Positions 32,492 through 39,836 of a DNA stretch of 39,836 bases are shown here, one piece after another (position 1 is the stretch's first letter; each line of letters starts with the position of its first letter). The notes beneath the pieces are model-generated. The model was not told the DNA's origin. It saw only the letters and a program-made list of their open reading frames with translations, and did not search any database. The DNA is taken from positions 1 to 39,836 of the forward strand of contig CACWQE010000023.1 of the NCBI GenBank assembly GCA_902762905.1, written 5' to 3'. The position numbers and the translations under genes are program-made. The stretch is from an uncultured Lachnospiraceae bacterium. Lineage in GTDB: Bacteria > Bacillota > Clostridia > Lachnospirales > Lachnospiraceae.

Positions 32492-32567
32492 CGTCCCTTC
32501 CTTCGCCTTGCCCACTGCTTTCGCAGCGTTTACTCATTCTGCTCATATAGAATAACAAGGTTTCAAA
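32492..32567 (+). repeat. Direct repeat, copy A (decayed)
   Basis: A 76-bp unit, starting CGTCCCTTCCTTCGCC, whose first 52 bases match copy B at 105 bp distance with two differences. Over 76 bp all 11 differences are transitions. In this copy the outer stem keeps only CCTTG/CAAGG and the two inner stems are weakened. Confidence 0.8.
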
Positions 32568-32596
32568 GAGATCTCTGTCATTTGCTTTTCTTTATT

Positions 32597-32672
32597 CGTC
32601 CCTTCCTTCGCCTTGCCCACTGCTTTCGCAGTGCTTACTCATTCTGCTTACGCAGAATGGCAAGGCTTCGGA
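32597..32672 (+). repeat. Direct repeat, copy B (intact three-way junction)
   Basis: Copy B folds into a three-way junction: GCCTTGCC (32610-32617) with GGCAAGGC (32659-32666); CACTGC/GCAGTG (32618-32623, 32628-32633) with loop TTTC; ATTCTGC/GCAGAAT (32641-32647, 32652-32658) with loop TTAC. The helices abut the outer stem on both sides. No protein-coding ORF explains this region. Confidence 0.8.
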
Positions 32673-32680
32673 GGTTCCTC

Positions 32681-32753
32681 TAAGATTTCGCCCTTAAATA
32701 CAAGAAGAGGAACAGCAATGCTATTCCTCCTCTTGTGCTTAAGCGAAATCTTA
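32681..32753 (-). repeat. 73-bp long hairpin overlapping the yebC stop
   Basis: TAAGATTTCGC (32681-32691) pairs with GCGAAATCTTA (32743-32753), then TTAA with TTAA, then CAAGAAGAGGAA (32701-32712) with TTCCTCCTCTTG (32724-32735, one mismatch). The yebC stop TAA is within the closing stem. There is no T run, so it is not a classical terminator. It adjoins the 76-bp repeats and may be part of the same element. Confidence 0.65.
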
Positions 32754-33479
32754 TTCGTCCCAATTATGATATACGGCCTGTACGTCGTCATCTTCATCAA
32801 GAAGATCAAGAATACGGTTCATCTTCTTGATATCTTCCTCACTTGTCAACTCAACATAAGTCTGTGGAACCATAGTTACTTCTGCCGATGCCATTACTAT
32901 CTTTTCATTCTCTAATGCTTCGCGAACAGCAGAAAAATCTTCCGGCGATGTGAGAATCTCAAAGCTATCTTCTTCCTCTGAGAAATCTTCCGCTCCCGCA
33001 TCAAGCGCGATCATCATCAGATCATCCGCTTCCATCTCGCAGTCTTCTTTGGCAACAATGATCTGTCCTTTCTGATCAAACATAAAGGATACACAACCTG
33101 TTGTTCCGACATTACCGCCACCCTTTGTAAATGCATTTCTTACATTCGATGCAGTACGATTCTTATTATCTGTCAATGCATCCACAATAATAGCGGTACC
33201 ATTTGGTCCATATCCCTCATATGTAATAGAAACATAGTTAACAGAATTAGCATCTCCTGCTGCTTTCTTAATACCACGCTCAATCGTGTCATTCGGCATA
33301 TTGTTTGCCTTTGCTTTTGCAATAACATCACGAAGTTTTGAATTATTGTTTGGGTCTGGTCCACCCTCTTTTACTGCAACCGCAATCTCTCTTCCGATAA
33401 TAGTAAATATCTTACCTCTTGCGGCATCATTTTTCTCTTTTTTATGCTTAATATTTGCAAATTTTGAATGTCCTGACAT
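32751..33479 (-). CDS. yebC: YebC/PmpR family DNA-binding regulatory protein
   Basis: A 242-residue YebC-family protein; members bind DNA as transcription regulators and, in some lineages, help ribosomes through proline-rich stretches. Diagnostic are the opening [25 protein letters not shown], the acidic [23 protein letters not shown] stretch and the C-terminal [15 protein letters not shown]. The start ATG 33479 has a TAGGAG site. It is divergent from the AAA ATPase gene. Its stop is inside the long hairpin described above, so the 3' end of its message is structured. Confidence 0.95.
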   Translation of the reverse strand: MSGHSKFANIKHKKEKNDAARGKIFTIIGREIAVAVKEGGPDPNNNSKLRDVIAKAKANNMPNDTIERGIKKAAGDANSVNYVSITYEGYGPNGTAIIVDALTDNKNRTASNVRNAFTKGGGNVGTTGCVSFMFDQKGQIIVAKEDCEMEADDLMMIALDAGAEDFSEEEDSFEILTSPEDFSAVREALENEKIVMASAEVTMVPQTYVELTSEEDIKKMNRILDLLDEDDDVQAVYHNWDE

Positions 33480-33634
33480 GTTAACACTCCTATCCTTTCT
33501 AATTACCTTATAGACACAACTTTAACTTTATCATACCATCGTCGTTTTTTCAAGATTTTTCTATCTTGTCACAAAGTAAATCTTATGTAATTTTCTTTTA
33601 TCCAAATTTAACATGAGTTTTATTCAACCTATTA

Positions 33635-33663
33635 TTGATACACACTCATATTTTTGATAAGAT
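33635..33663 (+). promoter_or_regulatory. sigma-A promoter of the AAA-LysR pair
   Basis: TTGATA (33635-33640), 17-bp spacer, TAAGAT (33658-33663), then a ribosome site AGGAGG before ATG 33695. The 215-bp gap to divergent yebC otherwise shows only AT-rich sequence. Confidence 0.65.
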
Positions 33664-33694
33664 AGATATAATTATAGCTTATTAGGAGGCTACC

Positions 33695-35158
33695 ATGGAT
33701 AACGAAACTAAAAGTATATATACTTCTGCATTAGAGATTGCAGATAAGATTGACCAACACCTTATAAAACAATCTATCACACATGAAACTGTAAAAGAAT
33801 TACTCCGTATGGACTTGCGCGACTTTCTTATTTTTCTAACAATTGCAGACCATGTTGTTGAAAAAGACGAAATCCGTTACATTAACCGATCACTTGGCTA
33901 TACTTTCGATGAAGATACAATCCGTGGCTACATTACTAAACGTAACCTCGCTGCAGACACCTTCCTAAACGATCCACCTAAATCTCTCCAATATTTCCTT
34001 GATTATGCCAAAGATGATTTTGTAATACATGAATGCAAATATTACGATATAAAAAAACTATACATCTTGACATTTCAGGCAATCGGGGAAGACTTTCTAT
34101 CAAGTTGCAAACATATGGAAATGCTCGAAATAAATCAATTAACACGCTATCGTTTCATGTTAGAGAGTAAGATCCGAACCTATTCCAAAAGCGGCCGTTT
34201 TTCTACAACTCAGCCGGACAGTATACCGTTTCAGCCAAGAGCGAAACAGACCGACAATACCTCTTCCTTTGAGACAGACATACCATTTGTGGGTACAATA
34301 CAGGAAGGCACACAAACTCGCAGCGATCTGGATGGTCTGCTCAAGCAATTACAGGATTTAATTGGTTTAGATTCCGTCAAAGAAGAAGTTACCGACTTAA
34401 TTAATTTACTTAAGATCATAGAACTTCGTACCCGCAATGGATTACGTGCCCCATCTGTCACGAAACACTTTGTGTTTACTGGTAATCCCGGAACCGGTAA
34501 GACAACCGTTGCCCGTCTGCTGTCTCAGATCTATTGCTCCCTCGGCATATTATCCAAGGGACATCTGGTAGAAGTAGACCGTTCCGGTCTGGTTGCTGCC
34601 TATATGGGACAAACCGCGATCAAGGTCAAGGAAGTGTTAGACAAGGCAAAGGGCGGCGTTCTCTTCATTGATGAAGCTTATTCCCTTGCCAACGATACCC
34701 CGGATGGTGACTTCGGACAGGAGGCCATTGACACTTTAGTAAAAGGAATGGAAGATAACCGTGAAGACTTAATCGTTATTGTAGCCGGTTATCCAGATGA
34801 AATGGACACATTTATCAAATCCAATCCCGGTCTCAAATCACGTTTTCAGAAGACAATCTTCTTTCCAGACTATAATGCAGAAGACCTATTCCGTATCTTC
34901 AATAAGTTCTGTAAAGAAAGTGATTACAAAGTAAGTGAAGCCGGCAGCGTCTACCTAAGAAATGCATTAGCAGATTATGTGCAACATACCGATCAATATT
35001 TTGGCAATGCCCGGACCATTCGTAACTTTTTAGATATAGCAGTCAGTGCACAGGCGAATCGCCTTCTTGCCGAGAATGCTACTTCGAAAGAAGATCTGAT
35101 CACATTACACACGGTAGACTTACAAGAAATTTTCAAAACAGAGGAGGATCATTCATGA
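33695..35158 (+). CDS. AAA ATPase, CbxX/SpoVK type, with N-terminal helical domain
   Basis: AAA+ ATPase of the CbxX/CfqX (SpoVK) family, 487 residues. The core has Walker A GNPGTGKTT (263-271), the pore-loop-type YMGQTA (303-308), Walker B GVLFIDEAYSLA (321-332), and the sensor region VIVAGYPDEMD. Residues 1-200 form a separate domain ending in a disordered linker; its DLRDFLIFLTIADHVVEKDEI (40-60) resembles a TerB-like all-helical fold, but this is tentative. Family members remodel protein complexes such as Rubisco activase or act in sporulation; the target here is unknown. The gene has its own promoter and overlaps the LysR gene by 4 bp. Confidence 0.85.
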   Translation: MDNETKSIYTSALEIADKIDQHLIKQSITHETVKELLRMDLRDFLIFLTIADHVVEKDEIRYINRSLGYTFDEDTIRGYITKRNLAADTFLNDPPKSLQYFLDYAKDDFVIHECKYYDIKKLYILTFQAIGEDFLSSCKHMEMLEINQLTRYRFMLESKIRTYSKSGRFSTTQPDSIPFQPRAKQTDNTSSFETDIPFVGTIQEGTQTRSDLDGLLKQLQDLIGLDSVKEEVTDLINLLKIIELRTRNGLRAPSVTKHFVFTGNPGTGKTTVARLLSQIYCSLGILSKGHLVEVDRSGLVAAYMGQTAIKVKEVLDKAKGGVLFIDEAYSLANDTPDGDFGQEAIDTLVKGMEDNREDLIVIVAGYPDEMDTFIKSNPGLKSRFQKTIFFPDYNAEDLFRIFNKFCKESDYKVSEAGSVYLRNALADYVQHTDQYFGNARTIRNFLDIAVSAQANRLLAENATSKEDLITLHTVDLQEIFKTEEDHS

Positions 35159-36024
35159 CATTACTTGCCTATCAGATATTTCAGACTGTTGTAGAACAAG
35201 GAAGCTTTCAACGTGCTGCAGAGATTATGAACTTAACACCCTCTGCAATCAGTCACGCAATTTCTACTGCAGAAAAAGAACTCGGTTTTCCTTTATTTAA
35301 CCGTAATAAGAACGGGGTAACCCTTACCAGCTACGGAGAAAACCTGCAACCTTATATCCTCACGGTACTGAACAGTGATGCGAAGCTGCAACAGGCCATC
35401 TTGGAATTTAATGGTTTAACGCATGGTTCCGTTAAGATCGGAACCTTCTCTTCCGCTTGTAATAATTTCATACCGGATATCGTAACAAGTTTTTCCAAAT
35501 TACATCCCAACATTGAGATTAAGATCTATCAGGGAACATATGACGATGTCTATAATTGGATCAAGACAGGCATTGTCGACTTAGGATTTCTATCAGAATC
35601 CAGTTGTAAGGATCTTCCCATTACAACATTGTACGAAGATGAACTTATGTGTATTGTTCCAAAATCATTTCATCCTCGCCATAAAGGCTATATTGAACTT
35701 GGCGAACTGGAAGGTCAGAACTTTGTATCTCAACGGGAAAGCACCGATGCCGATATTCAGATGTTATTGCAAAAACACCAGACAACCATCCATTCTTCCT
35801 GTCACGTTGTAGATGATTCCAGCACAATTGCTATGGTTGCCGCCGGTCTCGGTGTCTGCATTATGCCAAGTCTGGTCATGAAAAATATGCCTTATGATGT
35901 CGATATGTATTCATTGCGTCCTACCGAAAAAAGAATCATTGGAATCTGCGCATTGAATCCTGAACTCATGGCTCCTGCCGTGAAATCAATGTATAAACAT
36001 ATCCAGAAATATTTCCAGAAATAA
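35155..36024 (+). CDS. LysR-family transcriptional regulator
   Basis: A 289-residue LysR regulator. The N-terminal winged helix-turn-helix reads FQTVVEQGSFQRAAEIMNL, followed by the recognition segment PSAISHAISTAEKELGFPLFNRNK, and the effector domain contains GSVKIGTFSSACNNFIPDIV and later DDSSTIAMVAAGLGVCIMPSLV. The family usually regulates a divergent neighbour in response to a small ligand; here no divergent partner exists, because the gene overlaps the AAA ATPase (ATGA) and both are on the plus strand. This suggests it may control other targets or autoregulate the pair. The ligand is not predictable. Confidence 0.92.
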   Translation: MTLLAYQIFQTVVEQGSFQRAAEIMNLTPSAISHAISTAEKELGFPLFNRNKNGVTLTSYGENLQPYILTVLNSDAKLQQAILEFNGLTHGSVKIGTFSSACNNFIPDIVTSFSKLHPNIEIKIYQGTYDDVYNWIKTGIVDLGFLSESSCKDLPITTLYEDELMCIVPKSFHPRHKGYIELGELEGQNFVSQRESTDADIQMLLQKHQTTIHSSCHVVDDSSTIAMVAAGLGVCIMPSLVMKNMPYDVDMYSLRPTEKRIIGICALNPELMAPAVKSMYKHIQKYFQK

Positions 36025-36060
36025 TATGGCAGACTGTAACCTTATACAAGTTCTGCAATA

Positions 36061-36112
36061 ACAAAATACCGGGGAATCAAAGAATATTCTTTGATTTCCC
36101 GGTATCTCTTTC
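36061..36112. terminator. Bidirectional terminator between LysR gene and serS
   Basis: A 40-bp near-perfect palindrome (36066-36105): arms of 20 bp with one G-T pair, between two convergent genes, with T-rich flanks on both sides. Confidence 0.8.
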
Positions 36113-36153
36113 TATGCATGACACGATCATACAATCTAATTAATCTCTATCTA

Positions 36154-37431
36154 TTACTCAATCTTTGTCTTTCCACCCATATATGGCTGTAATACCTTTG
36201 GAATATTAACCGTACCATCTGCATTCAGGTTATTCTCTAAGAATGCAATCAACATACGAGGTGGTGCAACTACTGTGTTATTCAAAGTATGTGCAAAATA
36301 CTTTCCATCCGGTCCATCTACACGGATCTTCAAACGTCTTGCCTGTGCATCTCCTAAGTTTGAGCAGCTTCCTACTTCAAAATACTTCTTTTGTCTTGGA
36401 GACCATGCTTCCACGTCAATAGACTTGACTTTCAGATCTGCCAGATCACCAGAGCAACACTCCAATGTACGAACCGGAATATCTAAGCTGCGGAACAGAT
36501 CTACTGTATTCTGCCATAACTTATCAAACCACATCTTACTGTCTTCCGGCTTACATACCACAATCATCTCCTGCTTCTCAAACTGATGGATTCGGTATAC
36601 ACCACGCTCTTCAATTCCGTGTGCACCTTTCTCCTTACGGAAACATGGGGAATAACTTGTAAGTGTCTTAGGAAGCTCTTCCTCTTTCACAATTGTATCA
36701 ATGAACTTACCGATCATAGAATGCTCGCTGGTTCCGATCAGATATAGATCTTCGCCCTCGATCTTGTACATCATAGCATCCATCTCTGCAAAACTCATAA
36801 CACCAGTTACCACATTCGAACGAATCATAAATGGTGGTACACAATAGGTAAATCCTCTGTCAATCATAAAGTCTCTGGCATATGAAATAACTGCAGAATG
36901 TAATCTTGCAATATCTCCCATCAAATAATAGAAACCGTTACCTGCAACACGTCCTGCTGCATCTAAGTCGATACCATTGAACTTCTCCATAATCTCTGTA
37001 TGATATGGAATCTCAAAGTCAGGTACAACCGGCTCACCAAATCTCTCAATCTCTACATTCTCACTGTCATCCTTACCGATTGGTACAGAAGGATCGATAA
37101 TATTCGGAATTACCATCATGATCTTAGTAATTCTCTCCTGCAGATCTTTCTCCTGTGCCTCTAAGGCTGCCAATTCCTCTGAACGCTCTGTCACAAGCTT
37201 CTTTGTTGCTTCTGCTTCTTCTTTCTTGCCCTGTGCCATCAAAGCCCCGATCTGCTTCGAAATCTTATTACGCTCTGCACGCAATGCATCTGCCTTACCC
37301 TTGGCTTCGCGGCTCTTAGCATCTAACTCGATCACTTCATCAACTAATGGAAGCTTCTCGTCCTGAAACTTGTTCTTAATGTTCTGTTTCACAATGTCTG
37401 GATTCTCTCGTAAAAATTTGATGTCTATCAT
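36154..37431 (-). CDS. serS: Seryl-tRNA synthetase
   Basis: Class II synthetase that charges tRNA-Ser with serine. Residues 1-110 form the coiled-coil tRNA-binding arm (MIDIKFLRENPDIVKQNIKN, then Glu/Lys/Ala heptads), and the catalytic domain has motif 2 around CFRKEKGAHGIEERGVYRIHQF and motif 3 around APPRMLIAFLENN. At 425 residues it is full length. I start at ATG 37431 with AGAGGAG upstream rather than the longer frame at 37455. No T-box leader fits in the 93-bp gap upstream, so T-box control is unlikely. Confidence 0.97.
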   Translation of the reverse strand: MIDIKFLRENPDIVKQNIKNKFQDEKLPLVDEVIELDAKSREAKGKADALRAERNKISKQIGALMAQGKKEEAEATKKLVTERSEELAALEAQEKDLQERITKIMMVIPNIIDPSVPIGKDDSENVEIERFGEPVVPDFEIPYHTEIMEKFNGIDLDAAGRVAGNGFYYLMGDIARLHSAVISYARDFMIDRGFTYCVPPFMIRSNVVTGVMSFAEMDAMMYKIEGEDLYLIGTSEHSMIGKFIDTIVKEEELPKTLTSYSPCFRKEKGAHGIEERGVYRIHQFEKQEMIVVCKPEDSKMWFDKLWQNTVDLFRSLDIPVRTLECCSGDLADLKVKSIDVEAWSPRQKKYFEVGSCSNLGDAQARRLKIRVDGPDGKYFAHTLNNTVVAPPRMLIAFLENNLNADGTVNIPKVLQPYMGGKTKIE

Positions 37432-37548
37432 TTCTTTTCTCCTCTTACCAATCACTTAAGATTGTATATTGCTAATATACTTTCAAGAGTATAGCACATT
37501 CTTTTTGGTTTTTCCATAGATAACACAATTTCTTCTATGGGCTTATTC

Positions 37549-39000
37549 TTAGTATCCCAATACTTTATCATACAACTGCATGTATTTCACAGCCGACTTA
37601 TCCCATGAGAAATCTTCCTTCATATCACGGACAACCATCCGGTTCCACTCATCTCTGTGGTCGTAATATACTTCTTTCGAATAATTGATGATCTTAAGCA
37701 TCTCATCTGCATTATAATTCGTAAATGAAAAACCGGTTCCGGTTCCTTCATATTCATTATATGGAATAACCGTATCCTTCAAACCACCTGTCTCTCTTAC
37801 GATTGGAACCGTACCATATCGCAAAGAGATTAACTGTGTCAATCCACACGGCTCAAAACGCGATGGCATTAACATTGCATCTGCTGCCGCATACAACTTA
37901 TGTGCTCTCTCATCCGAATAGAAAATGTTAGCAGATACCCGATCCGAATATACCCACTGATAATGCTTAAACATATTCTCATACTTCGCTTCACCAGTTC
38001 CGATCACAACAAACTGTACATATGGATCTACAATTCCTTCCATCACCCAGTCGATCAGGTCTAAGCCTTTCTGATCGGTCAATCTGGAAATAATGGCAAT
38101 CATATATTTGTTCTCATCTACCGGAAGACCAAGTTCCTTCTGTAACTCCATCTTATTCGTGGCTTTACCCTTCTTATAGCTGCGAACATTATAATTCTTG
38201 AAGATCTTACCATCCGTATTCGGATCGTAGACATCATAGTCAATACCGTTCACAATACCGCACAGTTTCTGGTTATGGAATCGTAACAGATCATCTAATC
38301 CCTCACCATATTCCGGTGTCTGAATCTCACCTGCATACGTATCACTTACCGTTGTAATATAATCGGAATACACCATTCCTGCCTTCAGCATATTGCCATC
38401 CTTATAGAATTCCATACGATCCGGTGTGAATACATAATCCGGCAGTCCGGAAATATACTTAAACGTCTTCACATCCCATACGCCCTGGAACTTCAGATTA
38501 TGGATCGTCATAATTGTCTTTGTTCCACTAAAGAAGGAATTACCCTCATATAAGGTGTGCAGATATACAGGAACCAATCCTGCCTGCCAGTCATGGCAAT
38601 GAATCACATCCGGCTTAAAATTAATAACCGGCAAGATTGCTAATGCGGCCTTACTAAAGAACGTAAACTTCTCAATGTCAAAACGAATCGTTCCATATGG
38701 TGCCCAGCCAGAGAAATAATATTCGTTATCAATAAAATAATATGTAATACCATCTAACTCATATGTCATAATTCCTACATGGACGTTCTCAAACCGCTGT
38801 CCCAAATCCATATAAAAATGATGTACATACTGGAACTTCTCCCGATACTCCCATGGAATACATGTATAATTCGGCAAGACTACTCTCACATCATACTGAT
38901 CTTTCGGGAACATCTTTGGCAGCGCACCCACAACATCTGCCAAACCGCCCGTCTTAATAAACGGAACACACTCCGAAGCAACAAAAAGAATATTTTTCAT
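37549..39000 (-). CDS. glgA: Glycogen synthase
   Basis: GT5 glycosyltransferase that elongates glycogen with ADP-glucose. The N-terminal KTGGLADVVGALPK (ADP-glucose-binding KxGG motif, about residues 15-28), the Rossmann strands of the first domain (VIHCHDWQAGLVPVYLHT) and the C-terminal motif PSRFEPCGLTQLISLRYGTVPIVRETGGL are all intact. The start ATG 39000 has TGGAGG eight bases upstream, giving 483 residues. It has its own promoter and lies 29 kb from the GlgB-like gene, so the two are not an operon. glgC and glgD are absent from the window. Confidence 0.97.
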   Translation of the reverse strand: MKNILFVASECVPFIKTGGLADVVGALPKMFPKDQYDVRVVLPNYTCIPWEYREKFQYVHHFYMDLGQRFENVHVGIMTYELDGITYYFIDNEYYFSGWAPYGTIRFDIEKFTFFSKAALAILPVINFKPDVIHCHDWQAGLVPVYLHTLYEGNSFFSGTKTIMTIHNLKFQGVWDVKTFKYISGLPDYVFTPDRMEFYKDGNMLKAGMVYSDYITTVSDTYAGEIQTPEYGEGLDDLLRFHNQKLCGIVNGIDYDVYDPNTDGKIFKNYNVRSYKKGKATNKMELQKELGLPVDENKYMIAIISRLTDQKGLDLIDWVMEGIVDPYVQFVVIGTGEAKYENMFKHYQWVYSDRVSANIFYSDERAHKLYAAADAMLMPSRFEPCGLTQLISLRYGTVPIVRETGGLKDTVIPYNEYEGTGTGFSFTNYNADEMLKIINYSKEVYYDHRDEWNRMVVRDMKEDFSWDKSAVKYMQLYDKVLGY

Positions 39001-39040
39001 GCTAAAAACCTCCATTACATCATTTAATGCTCATTGTAAT

Positions 39041-39069
39041 ATTATACCCTTTTTACCAGATTCTGTCTA
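39041..39069 (-). promoter_or_regulatory. sigma-A promoter of glgA
   Basis: Minus-strand TAGACA (39064-39069), 17-bp spacer, TATAAT (39041-39046), about 40 bp before the glgA start. Confidence 0.65.
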
Positions 39070-39079
39070 TGTCCGAGTC

Positions 39080-39670
39080 CTACTTTTTCAACTCATCTAA
39101 TGTTTTCTTATATGCTCCTCCAAACTCCCGCAAGAATATACGCACCTCCGGCATATCCATCTGGGTAAGTTTCTCATAAGTAGAAGCTTTGGCATTAGCA
39201 AATTCGCGGTTTCCGGTCTTCTCTTCCTCCACACATTTGATATATGCAGATAATCGGTCTGCCGCCTTCACAATCTTCCACAGATATTCTTCATCTTCTT
39301 TCTGGAAAAACAGAGACTCATATTCATCCCGTAAATATTCCGGCAACATCTCTAACAGTTCTTCTGCCGCCTGCTGCTCCACATTTTTATATGCATCCTT
39401 GGTATCTGTATTATAATACTTGATTGGGGTCGGCATATCACCTGTTATGATCTCCGTACAATCATGATACATGCCAATCAATGCAGCACGTTCTGCATTC
39501 AAATGTCCGCCACATCGTTTGTTACTGATCAGGGCAAGTACATGTGCGATCATTCCGACCTCTAATGAATGTTCGCTGATGTTTTCCGGATAAGAATTCC
39601 GCATCAGCGCCCAACGATTAATATATTTCATACGCGACATCATCGCAAAAAAAGAGCTTTCGTTCTCCAT
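39080..39670 (-). CDS. HD-domain phosphohydrolase, YfbR-like 5'-deoxynucleotidase
   Basis: A 196-residue HD-superfamily metal-dependent phosphohydrolase. The residues of the metal site are visible in NISEHSLEVGMIAHVLALIS and in MYHDCTEIITGDMPTP, which match the family signature of YfbR (dNMP 5'-nucleotidase). The C-terminal half is helical, with ADRLSAYIKCVEEEKTGNREF. I start at ATG 39670, where GAGGTGG is close upstream. It follows the cysteine-rich protein gene by about 15 bp. A role in nucleotide pool control is likely from family, but its exact substrate is inferred. Confidence 0.88.
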   Translation of the reverse strand: MENESSFFAMMSRMKYINRWALMRNSYPENISEHSLEVGMIAHVLALISNKRCGGHLNAERAALIGMYHDCTEIITGDMPTPIKYYNTDTKDAYKNVEQQAAEELLEMLPEYLRDEYESLFFQKEDEEYLWKIVKAADRLSAYIKCVEEEKTGNREFANAKASTYEKLTQMDMPEVRIFLREFGGAYKKTLDELKK

Positions 39671-39685
39671 ATTCCACCTCATTTT

Positions 39686-39836
39686 CTAACAGCCCGGTGT
39701 ACAACAAAGATTACATACCAGATTGGCAAGACATAACTTGAGACAGAATCCACTACCATCCATCTCCGGCATACCATATCCTGCACCACGGCTCTGATAC
39801 CAGGTACCTCCATTCTGCATTACCTGATAGAACTGT
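39686..39836 (-). CDS. C-terminal end of a Tyr/Gly- and Cys-rich protein (partial)
   Basis: The window ends inside this gene; only the last 49 codons and TAG stop (39686-39688) are seen. The visible end is rich in Gly, Tyr and Gln (QNGGTWYQSRGAGYGM) and then in cysteine: GFCLKLCLANLVCNLCCTPGC, six cysteines in the last 20 residues. This arrangement is unlike the other proteins of the window. It may bind metal or form disulfides at the surface; the N-terminal part needed for identification is outside the window. Confidence 0.6.
   Translation of the reverse strand, partial: QFYQVMQNGGTWYQSRGAGYGMPEMDGSGFCLKLCLANLVCNLCCTPGC

Noticed and set aside
32441..32683. 80-aa plus-strand ORF over the repeats
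   Set aside because: It is internally repeated because it translates the direct repeats, and has no ribosome site. The structure of the DNA explains the region better.
37510..37545. Hairpin CCATAGA/TCTATGG between glgA and serS as terminator
   Set aside because: It has a 13-nt loop and the minus-strand side is A-rich, not T-rich, so it does not fit a minus-strand terminator.
37456..37548. T-box riboswitch before serS
   Set aside because: The gap is too short and no T-box motif or specifier stem is visible.

Overview
The window looks like a chromosomal segment of a low-GC, spore-forming member of the Clostridia, most likely Lachnospiraceae. This is inferred from a sigE-spoIIGA pair next to ftsZ, from sigG, from two class B penicillin-binding proteins in the division cluster, and from an Agr-type peptide signalling operon; no ribosomal RNA is present to confirm it. 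Almost all genes lie on the minus strand. Only three plus-strand protein genes are convincing: a 64-residue orphan near 4.8 kb and an AAA ATPase plus LysR regulator pair at 33.7-36.0 kb.

Layout by plus-strand coordinate: (1) 0.1-6.3 kb, metabolism: an unknown protein, nadC-nadB behind argH, a small plus-strand ORF, and argD. (2) 6.3-10.4 kb: an MscS channel, a GlgB-like protein with substituted active-site residues and a lysine-rich tail, and a P-loop kinase-like protein. (3) 10.5-13.0 kb: the sporulation locus spoIIGA-sigE-sigG. (4) 13.1-26.3 kb: a reduced division and cell-wall (dcw) cluster, read in transcription order as mraZ-rsmH-ftsL-pbp, hairpin, pbp-mraY-murD-ftsW-murA-ftsQ, then ftsZ from its own promoter. 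murE, murF, murG, murC and ftsA are not in the cluster. The mraZ promoter carries five GTGG repeats at exactly 10-bp period, the form of a MraZ autoregulatory operator. (5) 26.8-28.9 kb: ychF-lgt. (6) 29.1-32.4 kb: an Agr-like system (response regulator, histidine kinase, cyclic-peptide precursor, processing peptidase). (7) 32.5-32.75 kb: a cluster of structured repeats. (8) 32.75-39.8 kb: yebC, the AAA/LysR pair, serS, glgA, an HD-domain phosphohydrolase and the end of a cysteine-rich protein.

The part with most new biology is the Agr locus. The pheromone and processing genes (agrD-agrB) lie behind a separate 210-bp control region containing two perfect 18-bp direct repeats exactly 21 bp apart, just upstream of a promoter with a poor -35. 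That is the geometry expected for a LytTR-type response regulator, so the sequence suggests a sensor module (agrA-agrC, with a good constitutive-type promoter) and an autoinduced signal module. Beyond agrB lies a candidate small RNA of about 90 nt with its own promoter and a nested stem closing its two ends.

The second notable item is the GlgB-like protein. Two residues that are nearly invariant in branching enzymes are changed (Gln for the region I His, Asn for the region IV catalytic Asp), and a histone-H1-like Lys/Ala tail of about 68 residues is attached. It may have lost or changed activity. All names come from reading the sequence; no searches were run.
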